A stretch of 64,000 nt of DNA, from the NCBI RefSeq assembly GCF_003325755.1, contig NZ_QORI02000003.1:237945-301944 (forward strand), read 5' to 3'. Made by a program: the position numbers and the translations under genes. How positions within the stretch are numbered: position 1 is the first letter of the stretch; each line of letters begins with the position of its first letter. The DNA comes from Pseudomonas sp. SST3. Lineage in GTDB: Bacteria > Pseudomonadota > Gammaproteobacteria > Pseudomonadales > Pseudomonadaceae. The notes beneath the pieces were generated by a model that was not told where the DNA came from, did no database searches, and worked only from the letters and a program-made list of their open reading frames with translations. Positions 29,554 through 40,487 of this stretch are shown one piece after another.

Positions 29554-30959
29554 GCCGACGCCCCTGCGCCCTGCCTTGCCTGCTGACGGCGTTGTTGCTG
29601 CTGCTGCCACTGGCCGGCTGCATGCCGCCACGAAAGCCGCTGCCGCCGCAGGCCGCATTCGCCCCACCGACCGACTGGCGCGAGCCGGAGGCAAAGCCGG
29701 TCGAAATCTCCGCGACCTGGTGGGAAGCCTTCGCCGACCCGCAACTGACGGCGCTGGTCGAGGCCGCCCTGACGAACGACACCGATGTGCTGAGTGCCGC
29801 CTCGCGAGTCGAGCAGGCGCGCGAGCAGATCCAGCTGTCACATGCCGCCCTGCTGCCTTCGCTGGACGCCGTGCTGGGCGCGCAACGGACGCGCGAGCTG
29901 AGCGTGCTGGGGATCACTCACACCACCGCGGTGCAGCCTTCGCTGCTGGTGTCGTACGAAGTCGATCTGTGGGGCCGGCTGCGGCGCCTGCGCGACGCGG
30001 CCGAGCTGCAGTTTCAAGCGACCGAAGCCGAACGCGACGCGGTGCGACTGGCGGTGGCCAGTACCACCGCTCGGGCCTACGTCTCGCTGCTATCGCTGGA
30101 CCAGCAGCTGTACGTTACCCGAGAGACGGTCAAGTCCCGGCAGGAGGCGTTGCGCGTCGCTGAAGACCGCGCCGGCCTCGGCTACACCTCGCAACTGGAG
30201 CTGACCCAGGCGCAGTCGGAGTACGAAGCCGCGGCCGAACTGCTGCCGCAGCTGCAACAGGCGATCCGCGAGCAGGAAAACGCCCTGCGCCTGCTCACCG
30301 GGCGCCTGCCCGGCCAGATCGAACGCGGCGCCGGGCTCTTGACCATCGAGCCGCCGGCGGTGCCCGGCGTGCTGCCTTCCACTCTGCTGCGCCGCCGCCC
30401 GGATATCCAGCAGGCCGAGCTGCTGCTGGCCGCCAGCAACCTGAACCTGCAGGCCCAACGTGATCGCTTTCTGCCCCAGGTTCAGCTGTCGGCCAGCCTC
30501 GGCCAGCTGTTTGTCAATTCACTGGATTACGACCCCGTGCGGGTCTGGGATCTGGGCGCCAGCGTGCTCGCGCCGATCTTCAATGCGGGGAGGCTGGAAG
30601 CCGGTGTGAACATCGCCACCGCCCAACGCGACCAGGCGGCATTCGCCTACCGCGCCACGGCCCTGCAAGCCTTCAACGAAGTGGAGAACAGCCTTGCCGC
30701 GGTCGGCAACTTGCGCCAGCAGCTCGCACGCGTTGCCGCTCGGCGCGCCGTGCTAGCGCGCTCGCTGACCTACGCCGAAGACCGCTACCGCGCGGGCTAT
30801 TCATCCTACCTGGAAACCCTCGATGCCCAGCGCAACCTTTTCAACACCGAGCTGGCGGCCGTGCAACTGCGCGAGAGCCAGCTCAATGCGCTGATCCGCC
30901 TGTACCAGGTGCTGGGGGGCGGCTGGCAAGCCCGTCGCGCACCGCCTCAGCCCGACTGA
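29550..30959 (+). CDS. NodT-family outer-membrane efflux lipoprotein
   Basis: 469 aa. The lipobox LAGC (about residue 24) and Pro-rich linker precede WREPEAKPVEISATWWEAFADPQL, the typical NodT/OprM entry. Two repeated helical hairpins carry SYEVDLWGRLRRLRDAA and LGASVLAPIFNAGRLEAGV, each with a beta-barrel hairpin. It forms the trimeric exit duct for the MFS/EmrA pair. Convergent with the PepSY gene, overlapping its end by 13 bp. Confidence 0.92.
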   Translation: MSRRPCALPCLLTALLLLLPLAGCMPPRKPLPPQAAFAPPTDWREPEAKPVEISATWWEAFADPQLTALVEAALTNDTDVLSAASRVEQAREQIQLSHAALLPSLDAVLGAQRTRELSVLGITHTTAVQPSLLVSYEVDLWGRLRRLRDAAELQFQATEAERDAVRLAVASTTARAYVSLLSLDQQLYVTRETVKSRQEALRVAEDRAGLGYTSQLELTQAQSEYEAAAELLPQLQQAIREQENALRLLTGRLPGQIERGAGLLTIEPPAVPGVLPSTLLRRRPDIQQAELLLAASNLNLQAQRDRFLPQVQLSASLGQLFVNSLDYDPVRVWDLGASVLAPIFNAGRLEAGVNIATAQRDQAAFAYRATALQAFNEVENSLAAVGNLRQQLARVAARRAVLARSLTYAEDRYRAGYSSYLETLDAQRNLFNTELAAVQLRESQLNALIRLYQVLGGGWQARRAPPQPD

Positions 30960-32356
30960 CCGACTCGCAGCCGGCGCGATCGCGCCAGGCCGTCGAACAC
31001 CGCCTCGCCGATCAGAAACAGCAGCAAACTGACGCCCAGCACCGGCAGGCAGACGCCGAACAACACGGCAAGGGCCAGCGTCACCAGCCGCGCCGACGGA
31101 GACAGCGCCGCCAGCGCCTGCACCAGACCAACGCGGCGCGCCGTCGTGCGCCGCAACCCCATCACGTAACCGAAAGCCACCAACGTCGCCAGCCCAAGCG
31201 CCGTGACGGCGAGCAGCAGTTGATTGGCCAGGCCGAACAGCGAGCCCATGTGCGCATCGATACCCCAGCGCGTCAGCTTGGCGGCTATCGGGAAGGTCGC
31301 GAAATCGGTGCGATCGGTAATGCTCATGGTGCGTGGATCTACGGCGACGGCATCGACCTGCGTCGGCCAGCTGCGGTCGATTTCGGTCACCGTCCAGGCG
31401 CGATCCTGCCGCGCTGCTGGGACAATCTCGATCTTGCCTGCGTCGATTCCGGCGTTACGTGCCGCAACCAGTACCGCATCGAACAGCTCCCGATTGGAGA
31501 GTACCGGATTGCCGGACTGACCCGTGGCCACCGCCATGCCAGCGTGGTGCGCGTGCTCGCCGGCATGCATGACCGCTGCGCCATCAAGTGCGGTGGATAC
31601 GCTCGGCGTCGACATGCCCAACGCCGCCCGCGCGGCACCAATGTTGTCTCCCGCCCAACGCGACCAGGTCAGGCCGGTGGCAGAGAAGAACAGCAGCCCA
31701 ACCAGCAACCATAGCCCCAGCGTGGCATGCCAGCGGCGTAATCGAGATGAGCGGACCGGCACAGCCGTCCCTTGCCGCCGACGACGAACGAGCCATAACG
31801 CCAAGCCACCGAGCGCAGCGACCCACAACCAGGAAGCGGCCAGCTCGCTGTACAGCCGCCCCGGCTCACCGAGCAGCAGGCTGCGGTGGAACTGGTCGAG
31901 CCAGGTGCGCAGCGGCAGAACGCCGCTGGTGCCATAAACCAACAGATCGCCACGGACTTCGGCGGTTACCGGATCGATGAACACGGCACGGCTTTCCGAT
32001 GCGCCGGGAGTCGGCGCTTTGAACATTACCCGAGTGGTGGTGCCTGGCTGAGGGGCCGGACGCACCGCCGAGAGCATCGCCGCCTCGCCGACATAGCCCT
32101 GAGCGATTTCGATCTGCCGGGCCAGTGGCAGGGATGCTCCCGTGCTGTCGGTGTAAAGCTGTTCGGCGTAGAGGCGATCCTCCAGCTGGGGCGTCAGCGC
32201 ATAGATCAGACCGCTCAACGCGGCGATGAAGATGAAAGGGCCGACCAGTAGCCCGACATAAAGATGCAAACGGATCAGCAGCACCAGCAGCGGTTGCCGC
32301 GTTTGGGATACCCGAGATGGCGCCTCGGAACAGGCGCCTGCAGTACGTGAAGACAT
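30947..32356 (-). CDS. PepSY-associated transmembrane protein (PiuB-like)
   Basis: 469 aa, four main membrane segments: about residues 27-47 (IRLHLYVGLLVGPFIFIAALSGL), 170-190, 215-235 and 365-385, plus a hydrophobic C-terminal pair. The RLHLYVGLLVGPF start and the WHATLGLWLLVGLLFFSATGLTW segment are signatures of this family. Periplasmic PepSY regions lie between. Members are often iron-regulated and thought to reduce or process ferric siderophores in the inner membrane. The role here is inferred from family. Next gene upstream is DUF2946. Confidence 0.83.
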   Translation of the reverse strand: MSSRTAGACSEAPSRVSQTRQPLLVLLIRLHLYVGLLVGPFIFIAALSGLIYALTPQLEDRLYAEQLYTDSTGASLPLARQIEIAQGYVGEAAMLSAVRPAPQPGTTTRVMFKAPTPGASESRAVFIDPVTAEVRGDLLVYGTSGVLPLRTWLDQFHRSLLLGEPGRLYSELAASWLWVAALGGLALWLVRRRRQGTAVPVRSSRLRRWHATLGLWLLVGLLFFSATGLTWSRWAGDNIGAARAALGMSTPSVSTALDGAAVMHAGEHAHHAGMAVATGQSGNPVLSNRELFDAVLVAARNAGIDAGKIEIVPAARQDRAWTVTEIDRSWPTQVDAVAVDPRTMSITDRTDFATFPIAAKLTRWGIDAHMGSLFGLANQLLLAVTALGLATLVAFGYVMGLRRTTARRVGLVQALAALSPSARLVTLALAVLFGVCLPVLGVSLLLFLIGEAVFDGLARSRRLRVGQSG

Positions 32357-32472
32357 GCTCGCTCACTCAATCAAACGGCGGCTGGCCGATTCACAGGCCA
32401 ACGGCAGGGTGCGCCCGGCAGCCGCGCGCAGCACTAGGACCGGCGGCTATCAGGCAGGTAGGGTGTGATCGA

Positions 32473-32862
32473 TCAAACGAGCGGAGATGCGCGGGGATTA
32501 AGGCTTGGCCAACGGTAGCGTGGTGATAACGGTGGCGCCGTGCTGAGCTGCAGGACGCTCAGCTGGACCCGACGCGGTGCCTGCAGCTCCGACGCACTGA
32601 TGGGTATCGCAGCCAGGCCCGCGGAACCCGCCGCACAGCAGCAAGGCATGCCAAGGTGATGCGCCGGCTGCGGCGCCGACTCGCCCCCATGCCCCGCATG
32701 ACCGTCATGCGCCGCGATACCGTGCTGGCTGGCCTGAGCCTTTGGACAATGCCCAGCCGTGTCCGGCATCTGCGCACCGGCACTCATCAGCGGCATTGCA
32801 AACAGATGCAACAGCACAGCCAGAGCGGTTATCCAGATAAATGCGCGGCGGGGACGGTGCAT
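32473..32862 (-). CDS. DUF2946 family protein
   Basis: 129 aa from ATG 32862 (MHRPRRAFIWITALAVLLHLFAMPL), a signal-anchor start. It contains a His-rich stretch (HDGHAGHGGES) and a C-terminal CCC triplet (MPCCCAAG), both potential metal ligands. DUF2946 proteins often lie beside copper or TonB-dependent metal uptake genes, and this one precedes the PepSY gene on the same strand. Metal binding is inferred from composition. An upstream in-frame ATG/GTG at 32895 is possible. Confidence 0.78.
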   Translation of the reverse strand: MHRPRRAFIWITALAVLLHLFAMPLMSAGAQMPDTAGHCPKAQASQHGIAAHDGHAGHGGESAPQPAHHLGMPCCCAAGSAGLAAIPISASELQAPRRVQLSVLQLSTAPPLSPRYRWPSLNPRASPLV

Positions 32863-33071
32863 GGGGAAGCTGATAACTCCAGCGGGACTAGACACGGCAG
32901 ATTGGAAGGAACAGCGAATAACCGCTCAGCAAGTCTGCGGCGGATTGGAGTGTAGATTCCCGTGTCGATGAGCACCACGCGGCAATCACCGCATTTTTCG
33001 AAGAACCCGATTGCAGCCTACCCTGCCTGGAAACTTAACGTACTGGTGCGACAGGCTTGCTGGCGCAACCC

Positions 33072-34309
33072 TCAACCCACCGACTCGCCCATCGGCTGCG
33101 GTTTCCCCAGCAGGAAACCCTGGGCCTTGGTTACCCGTAATTCGCGCAGAACCGCCAGTTCCGCATCCGTCTCGACGCCTTCGGCGATGATCTTGCTGCC
33201 GGTTTCCTCGGCGAAGCGGATCAGCGCCGCAGCCATTGCACAGCAATCGCTATCACTGTCGAGATTACTGATCAGGCTCCGGTCGAGCTTGATGACGTCA
33301 GGTTTGAGCTTGAGGATGTGGCGGAAACTGGCATAGCCGGCCCCCGCATCGTCAACGGCCAGGCGCAGCCCGCGTTGGCGTAGCGGATCAAGAATCGCGG
33401 CAACCTGCATATAGTCGACGATGGAAGTGTGCTCGGTCACCTCCAGCATCAGACGATGCAGCGGTTGCATGGCGAGTAGCTCTACCACCGAACCGTCAGC
33501 AGCGCATCCGGACAGACATTCAGCGACAGGTAGGCGTCGCTGGGTATCTGCGAGAGGCTTTCGAGTGCAGCTTCCAGCAGCAAGAGTTCCAGCTTCGTCC
33601 GCAGTCCGACTTCACCCGCCTCGTCGACCCAGCGGTCCGGTGAACGATAGGGCTCGGGACGAAACCGTGCGAGTGCTTCGTAGCCGACAACCCGGTCGTT
33701 GGCTAGGTGGAATATCGGCTGGTAGACCATCCAGAAATTACGCTGCTCCATGACCGTCCGGATACGCTCGATCTTTTCACGGCGCTGTTGCTCACTGAGC
33801 GCCTGTCGTTCGAGCAACCTGCCGACAAAGCGGGCAAACAGGCGCAAGGTGCTCAGGTCGCCATCGCCCAAGCTGTGATCCGGCTGCGTACTGAAGCAAC
33901 AGAAGGTTCCGTAGAGGGAGCCGTCGCTGAAGCGAATTGGCACGCTCATGTGCGCGCCTACCGGGATCGCCGAGGTGACCGGCAACGCCAGCGCGTCCTC
34001 GAACTCGCGGGCATCACGAATGAGTTCCGGCAGACGGCCGTCAACGATTCGCTGGCAATAGCTGTCATCCAGCGGATCACCCTCGCCAACCACGAGCGAT
34101 ATCGATGGATGCTGCCCTTCGATCTGGCGAAACACCCGTCGCCCTTCCCGAAACTCGCCAATGAAGGCGACGTCCATCCGCAGGTGGCGGCGAACCGCGT
34201 GCAAGGCCTCGGTCAGCATCTCGCAGAGGGGGATATCGGCCGGCATGCATGTCGCTACTGCCAGGAAGGATTCACTCCCGCCAACCCGATCAGCATCCCG
34301 ATTCGTCAT
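33072..34309 (-). pseudogene. GAF-EAL cyclic-di-GMP phosphodiesterase, frameshifted
   Basis: From ATG 34309 (MTNRDADRVGG) residues 1-165 form a GAF domain. The EAL domain begins with YEALARFRPEP and LSLNVCPDALL; the frame then breaks near 33490. The second frame carries LEVTEHTSI, LAVDDAGAGYASF, VIKLDRSLI, IIAEGVET and QGFLLGKPQP. With one base restored (LTVGSVVELL) the protein has 412 aa and all usual EAL catalytic residues (Glu, Asn, Glu, Asp-Asp, Lys, Glu, Gln), so the intact form should hydrolyse c-di-GMP. As written, activity would be lost. Confidence 0.85.
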
Positions 34310-34409
34310 GGAGTACCCCGTTCGCTTTTTCAGCGGAAGGACGTGGGCTGTGATCGCCTCACGCGCTCTTTGCATGGCCAAGCCTTGAGCCTAGCGCTCA
34401 TTCCAGAGG

Positions 34410-35249
34410 CTAATCCGATGCGGACGACGATCGGCGCTTTTGTGGCGCCTTCTGCGGTTCGGCCCCGCCTGTTTTCAAGATGATCCAGGTTGGCGCATGG
34501 TCGCTGGCGCGGTCCTGATCCCTTACCCAGCGATCCACCCCGGCATCAAGCAAACGTGGCGCGAGATCGGCACTGAGCAGCAAATGATCGATACGCAGGC
34601 CGGAATTCTTCTGCCAGTGCTGACGGAAGTAATCCCAGAAGGTGTAGATGCGCTCGTCCGGGTATCTGGCACGTAGCGCATCGGTCCAGCCCTGGTTCAG
34701 AAGGCGTTGATAGCATTCACGGCTCTCCGGTTGGAGCAGCGCGTCTTTCGTCCAGGAGCGCGGGTTGTAAATATCTTCGTCGGTGGGGACCACGTTGTAA
34801 TCGCCTGCCAGCACCACCGGGTGACCATTATTGAACAGCCCCGCCGCATGCTCGATCAAGCGCTCGAACCAGGCCAGCTTGTATTCGAATTTCGGCCCCG
34901 GCTGCGGATTGCCATTGGGCAGGTAGAGACACGCAACGATGATGCCATGCGCCGCGGCTTCCAGGTAACGGCTGTGGCTGTCGTCCGGATCGCCAGGCAA
35001 GCCTCGGCGGATCTCCAGCGGATCGTCACCGCGCGACAGAATCGCCACACCATTCCAGGACTTCTGCCCGTGCCAGATCGCTCCGTAACCGGCAGCGCGA
35101 ATGTCGTCGATGGGGAAGTCTGAATCCTGCGCCTTGAGTTCCTGCAGGCAGACCACGTCAGGCTGCTCTCGCGCCAGCCATTCGAGCAGGTTGGGCAGGC
35201 GTGCGCGGATACCGTTGATGTTGAAGGTGGCGATTTTCAGGGCGTCCAC
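34410..35249 (-). CDS. xthA: Exodeoxyribonuclease III
   Basis: About 279 aa. The start is most likely the GTG at 35249 (VDALKIATFNINGIRAR), with gagcgagg upstream. The core is canonical for the EEP nuclease family: IATFNINGIRARL, VVCLQELKAQ (metal Glu), LAGDYNVVPTDEDIYNP (catalytic Asp and Asn) and the final SDHAPTW. It repairs abasic sites and degrades duplex DNA from 3' ends. The C-terminus ends in a short basic tail (QKAPQKRRSSSASD). Confidence 0.9.
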   Translation of the reverse strand: MDALKIATFNINGIRARLPNLLEWLAREQPDVVCLQELKAQDSDFPIDDIRAAGYGAIWHGQKSWNGVAILSRGDDPLEIRRGLPGDPDDSHSRYLEAAAHGIIVACLYLPNGNPQPGPKFEYKLAWFERLIEHAAGLFNNGHPVVLAGDYNVVPTDEDIYNPRSWTKDALLQPESRECYQRLLNQGWTDALRARYPDERIYTFWDYFRQHWQKNSGLRIDHLLLSADLAPRLLDAGVDRWVRDQDRASDHAPTWIILKTGGAEPQKAPQKRRSSSASD

Positions 35250-35324
35250 AGGTAGCCTCGCTCCGATAGATATCCCTAGTTGTGACTCACCCGCGACCGG
35301 CGTGGTTCGACGTGCTCGGAGGCA

Positions 35325-35370
35325 TTCGCGGTCAAGACCGCTCCCACAGGCGTCCTGCACCACCTGTGGG
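35325..35370. repeat. REP-like palindromic element
   Basis: The stretch gcggtcaagaccgctcccacagg is close to the Pseudomonas REP consensus (imperfect palindrome plus tCCCACAGG tail); only its ends are quoted here. The tail repeats in inverse as cctgtggg at 35363-35370, giving an inverted pair. It lies between exonuclease III and the LysR gene. A weaker partial copy sits near 48298-48315. Confidence 0.6.
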
Positions 35371-35469
35371 GACGCTCCCACCCAGCAGGCTAAATAGATA
35401 GCCAGGTGGCGACTCAGGCGATGTACTCGAACCGGGCGCCACCTGTCCTGACCCTCGGCGAAGCTCGGC

Positions 35470-36378
35470 TCAGCGCGCTTCCCAATAGCCCGGTGCGTTG
35501 TAGATGCTCTTCAGATAATCAATGAAGAAACGCACCTTGGCCGGTAGATAGCGCTGCTGCGGATAGACCGCCTGGATGTCATAGGCCGGCAGCGCATACT
35601 CGTCCAACACGGTCACCAGCTCGCCGCGCTTGAGTTCGGCCTGGATTTCCCAGGTCGAACGCCAGCCAATGCCGAGCCCCTGCTTGACCCAGTCGAACAG
35701 CAATTCACCGTCATTGCAGTCCAGGTTGCCATTCACGCGGATTGCCACCTGCCGACCGTCGCGCAGAAAGGTCCAACCGCGCTGCTGTCCACCCTGAAGG
35801 TTGAATGCCAGACAGTTGTGGCGTGTCAGGTCTTCAAGAATGCGCGGCACGCCCTGGCGCTCGAAATAATCCGGCGCGCCGCACACCACACGACGGTTGG
35901 GAAACAGCTTGATCGCGACATAGTTGGGGTCGGTCACCTCGCCGATGCGAATGCCCATGTCGTAACCGTGACGCACCAGATCGACCACGCTGTCAGTGAA
36001 ATTGAACGACAGCTGTAGGTCCGGATAGCGTGCTTGAAACGTCGGCGCATGCGGCCCGATATGCCGCCGCCCGAACGCAGCCGGGGCCGAAACCACTAGG
36101 TGCCCGCGCACCGAAGTGCGGTCGTGGCTGATGCTGGCGTCCACCTCATCGAAGTCCTTGAGCAGGCCGCGCGCGCGTTCCAGGTATTGCTCGCCCAGAT
36201 CGGTCAATGCCAGCCCCCGCGTGGAGCGATGCATCAGCTTGACGCCCAGGTGCCGCTCCAGCGCATCGAGTCGGCGTCCCATGACAACGGGCGTCACGCC
36301 CTCCTTCAGCGCAGCGGCGGCAAAGCTGCCGCTCTCGGCTACCAAAACAAAGCTGTGCAGTGTGGTGTAGCGATCCAT
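35470..36378 (-). CDS. LysR-family regulator divergent from gcl
   Basis: 302 aa from ATG 36378. Residues 1-60 are the winged HTH ([40 protein letters not shown]); the effector domain follows ([20 protein letters not shown]). It belongs to the CrgA-type group with the DxGIR segment ([10 protein letters not shown]). It is divergent from gcl, 115 bp apart, the standard layout for a LysR regulator of its neighbour, so control of the glyoxylate genes is a reasonable inference. Confidence 0.88.
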   Translation of the reverse strand: MDRYTTLHSFVLVAESGSFAAAALKEGVTPVVMGRRLDALERHLGVKLMHRSTRGLALTDLGEQYLERARGLLKDFDEVDASISHDRTSVRGHLVVSAPAAFGRRHIGPHAPTFQARYPDLQLSFNFTDSVVDLVRHGYDMGIRIGEVTDPNYVAIKLFPNRRVVCGAPDYFERQGVPRILEDLTRHNCLAFNLQGGQQRGWTFLRDGRQVAIRVNGNLDCNDGELLFDWVKQGLGIGWRSTWEIQAELKRGELVTVLDEYALPAYDIQAVYPQQRYLPAKVRFFIDYLKSIYNAPGYWEAR

Positions 36379-36492
36379 TCGATACTCCTGATATCGACAG
36401 AACTGAAGTTTCGGCCAATTCCCCCATTTCTTCCAGGGCTTCATGCTTGGGCCACGTATAAAAACTATCGAGTTACCCAGGAGGAACGATCC

Positions 36493-38274
<1,782 letters not shown>

Positions 38275-38452
38275 TTCAACCGTAACCAAACGCGTGGAAG
38301 ACGCTTCGCGGTCTTTCACCCTACGGGCAGGAACACCCCGACCCGTAGGGAGGATATCGCGAAGCACATCCACCGCATGCAGCACCGAGGGTGGTCATCG
38401 CACCACCGCAACGCAACACCGGAATGATCCGTACAGATCGCAAGGAGTTCTT

Positions 38453-39235
38453 ATGCCCCGTTTTGCCGCCAACCTGTCCATGCTGTTCACCGAGATGGAC
38501 TTCCTCGACCGCTTCGCCGCTGCTGCCGAAGCCGGCTTCAGCGGTGTCGAGTACCTGTTCCCTTACGACTATCCAGCCGAGGAGATCAAGGCACGGCTGG
38601 ACGCCAACGGCCTGACCCAGGTGCTGTTCAACCTGCCGGCCGGTGACTGGGCCAACGGCGACCGCGGCATCGCCTGCGATCCGGAGCGGGTAGAGGAATT
38701 CCGCACCGGTGTCGACCAGGCTATCGCCTACGCCAAGGTGCTGGGCAACACGCAGGTGAACTGCCTTGCCGGTATCGCCCCCAAAGGCGCAGACCTCGGC
38801 AAGCTGGAGATGACCTTCATCGAGAACCTGCGCTATGCGGCACAGAAACTCGAAGCCGAGGGCATCCGCCTGGTGATGGAGATGATCAACACTCGCGACA
38901 TCCCCCGCTTCTTCCTCAACAACACCTCGCAGGCGTTGGAAATCCGCGCCAAGGTCGGCAGCGCCAACCTGTTCCTGCAGTACGACGTCTACCACATGCA
39001 GATCATGGAAGGAGACCTCGCGCGGACCATCGAAACCAACCTGGCCGCGATCAACCATGTGCAGCTGGCTGACAATCCTGGTCGTAACGAACCGGGCACC
39101 GGCGAAATCAACTACCGCTTCCTGTTCGCGCACCTGGACCGCATTGGCTATCAGGGCTGGGTTGGCTGCGAATACAAGCCGGCCACTACCACCGAAGCCG
39201 GCCTGGGCTGGCTGAAGACGCACAACGCGATCTAA
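38453..39235 (+). CDS. hyi: Hydroxypyruvate isomerase
   Basis: 260 aa TIM-barrel of the xylose-isomerase-like family, start MPRFAANLSMLFTEMDFLDRF with aaggag upstream. Metal-ligand region LVMEMINTRDIPRFFLNN and QYDVYHMQIMEGD are typical; GCEYKPATTTEAGLGW closes the barrel. Interconverts hydroxypyruvate and tartronate semialdehyde. Located between gcl and glxR, with 33 bp to the latter. Confidence 0.93.
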   Translation: MPRFAANLSMLFTEMDFLDRFAAAAEAGFSGVEYLFPYDYPAEEIKARLDANGLTQVLFNLPAGDWANGDRGIACDPERVEEFRTGVDQAIAYAKVLGNTQVNCLAGIAPKGADLGKLEMTFIENLRYAAQKLEAEGIRLVMEMINTRDIPRFFLNNTSQALEIRAKVGSANLFLQYDVYHMQIMEGDLARTIETNLAAINHVQLADNPGRNEPGTGEINYRFLFAHLDRIGYQGWVGCEYKPATTTEAGLGWLKTHNAI

Positions 39236-39268
39236 GCGAACGACTGAATAGATAGAAGGAGAATTCTC

Positions 39269-40159
39269 ATGGCTAAAATCGGATTTATCGGTACCGGCAT
39301 CATGGGCCTGCCCATGGCTCAGAACCTGCAGAAAGCCGGTCACGAACTTTTCCTCTCCGAGCATCACGACAAGGCACCTGCGGTGCTGGTCGAGGCTGGC
39401 GCCGTCGCCCTGTCCAACCCTAAGGAAGTCGCGCAAGAGGCTGAGTTCATCATCGTCATGGTGCCGGACACCCCTCAGGTCGAAGATGTGCTGTTCCGCG
39501 AGAACGGAGTCGCCGAAGGCGCTGGCCCGAACAAGGTGGTGATCGACATGAGCTCGATCTCCCCCACCGCCACCAAGCAGTTCGCCGAGAAGATCAACGC
39601 CACCGGCGCGCAGTACCTCGACGCCCCGGTGTCCGGTGGTGAAGTCGGCGCCAAGGCCGGCAGCCTGTCGATCATGGTCGGCGGCAGCGAAGAAAGCTTC
39701 GCCCGCGCCCTGCCGCTGTTCGAAGCCATGGGTAAGAACATCACCCGTGTCGGCGGCAACGGTGACGGCCAGACCGCCAAGGTGGCCAACCAGATCATCG
39801 TCGCGCTGAACATCCAGGCGGTTGCCGAAGCCCTGCTGTTCGCCGCCAAGAACGGCGCCGACCCGGCCAAGGTGCGTGAGGCGCTGATGGGCGGCTTCGC
39901 CGGCTCGAAGATCCTCGAAGTACACGGCGAGCGCATGATCAAGGGCACCTTCGATCCGGGCTTCCGCATCAATCTGCACCAGAAGGACCTCAACCTGGCT
40001 CTGGCCGGTGCGCGTGAACTGGGCCTGAACCTGCCCAACACCGCCAACGCGCAACAGGTGTTCAGCACTTGCGCATCCATCGGCGGCAGCGGCTGGGACC
40101 ACTCTGCGCTGATCAAGGGCCTGGAGCACATGTCCAATTTCTCGATCCGCAAAAAGTAA
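39269..40159 (+). CDS. glxR: Tartronate semialdehyde reductase
   Basis: 296 aa. NAD(P)-binding GFIGTGIMGLPMAQNL at the N-terminus, substrate-binding DAPVSGGEVGAKAGSLSIMV, and catalytic Lys in NQIIVAL-preceding TAKVANQ. It reduces tartronate semialdehyde to D-glycerate. Ribosome site agaaggag. Follows hyi as in other pseudomonads. Confidence 0.94.
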   Translation: MAKIGFIGTGIMGLPMAQNLQKAGHELFLSEHHDKAPAVLVEAGAVALSNPKEVAQEAEFIIVMVPDTPQVEDVLFRENGVAEGAGPNKVVIDMSSISPTATKQFAEKINATGAQYLDAPVSGGEVGAKAGSLSIMVGGSEESFARALPLFEAMGKNITRVGGNGDGQTAKVANQIIVALNIQAVAEALLFAAKNGADPAKVREALMGGFAGSKILEVHGERMIKGTFDPGFRINLHQKDLNLALAGARELGLNLPNTANAQQVFSTCASIGGSGWDHSALIKGLEHMSNFSIRKK

Positions 40160-40487
40160 AAAGCTTCGAGCCAGTTGAGCCGAGCCTGCGGTAGCCACCT
40201 TCACGGGACCAGACAGAATCGGGTGGTGGCACACCGCAACGCTTGGCGCCAACAACGCTCAGAGGGTTGGACCGCATGTGCGCGACAGCCAGGGCTTGCG
40301 GCATTTCCGCAGCCTTGGCCCTGCGAACAGCGCAGCTCAACCGCCGCCCTCGGGTGGCACCCTTTCGATCCGCTCGGCAGAAGGAGTCACGGCCCGACTG
40401 CCGGGCGGTCGATTCCAGACCTTAGCGCTTGCATTGCCGAGCCTTAAGGTCTGGAATCGGCTCCAGACCTACTAGAAGGAGCAGTAC
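40160..40487. other. Non-coding spacer between glxR and glycerate kinase
   Basis: No credible gene is present. The main structure is the long inverted repeat at 40410-40459 (separate entry). The rest (40160-40400) shows no recognisable element. Confidence 0.5.
40410..40459. promoter_or_regulatory. 15-bp inverted repeat in leader of glycerate kinase gene
   Basis: Arms cgattccagacctta (40410-40424) and taaggtctggaatcg (40445-40459) are perfect complements around a 20-base loop. A further partial copy (ctccagacct) follows at 40461-40470. It ends 28 bp before the start codon, near the ribosome site gaaggagc, so it could affect read-through, mRNA stability or translation. Confidence 0.6.

Noticed and set aside
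38321..40255. 644-codon minus-strand frame
   Set aside because: Antisense shadow of hyi and glxR, which have clear motifs on the plus strand.
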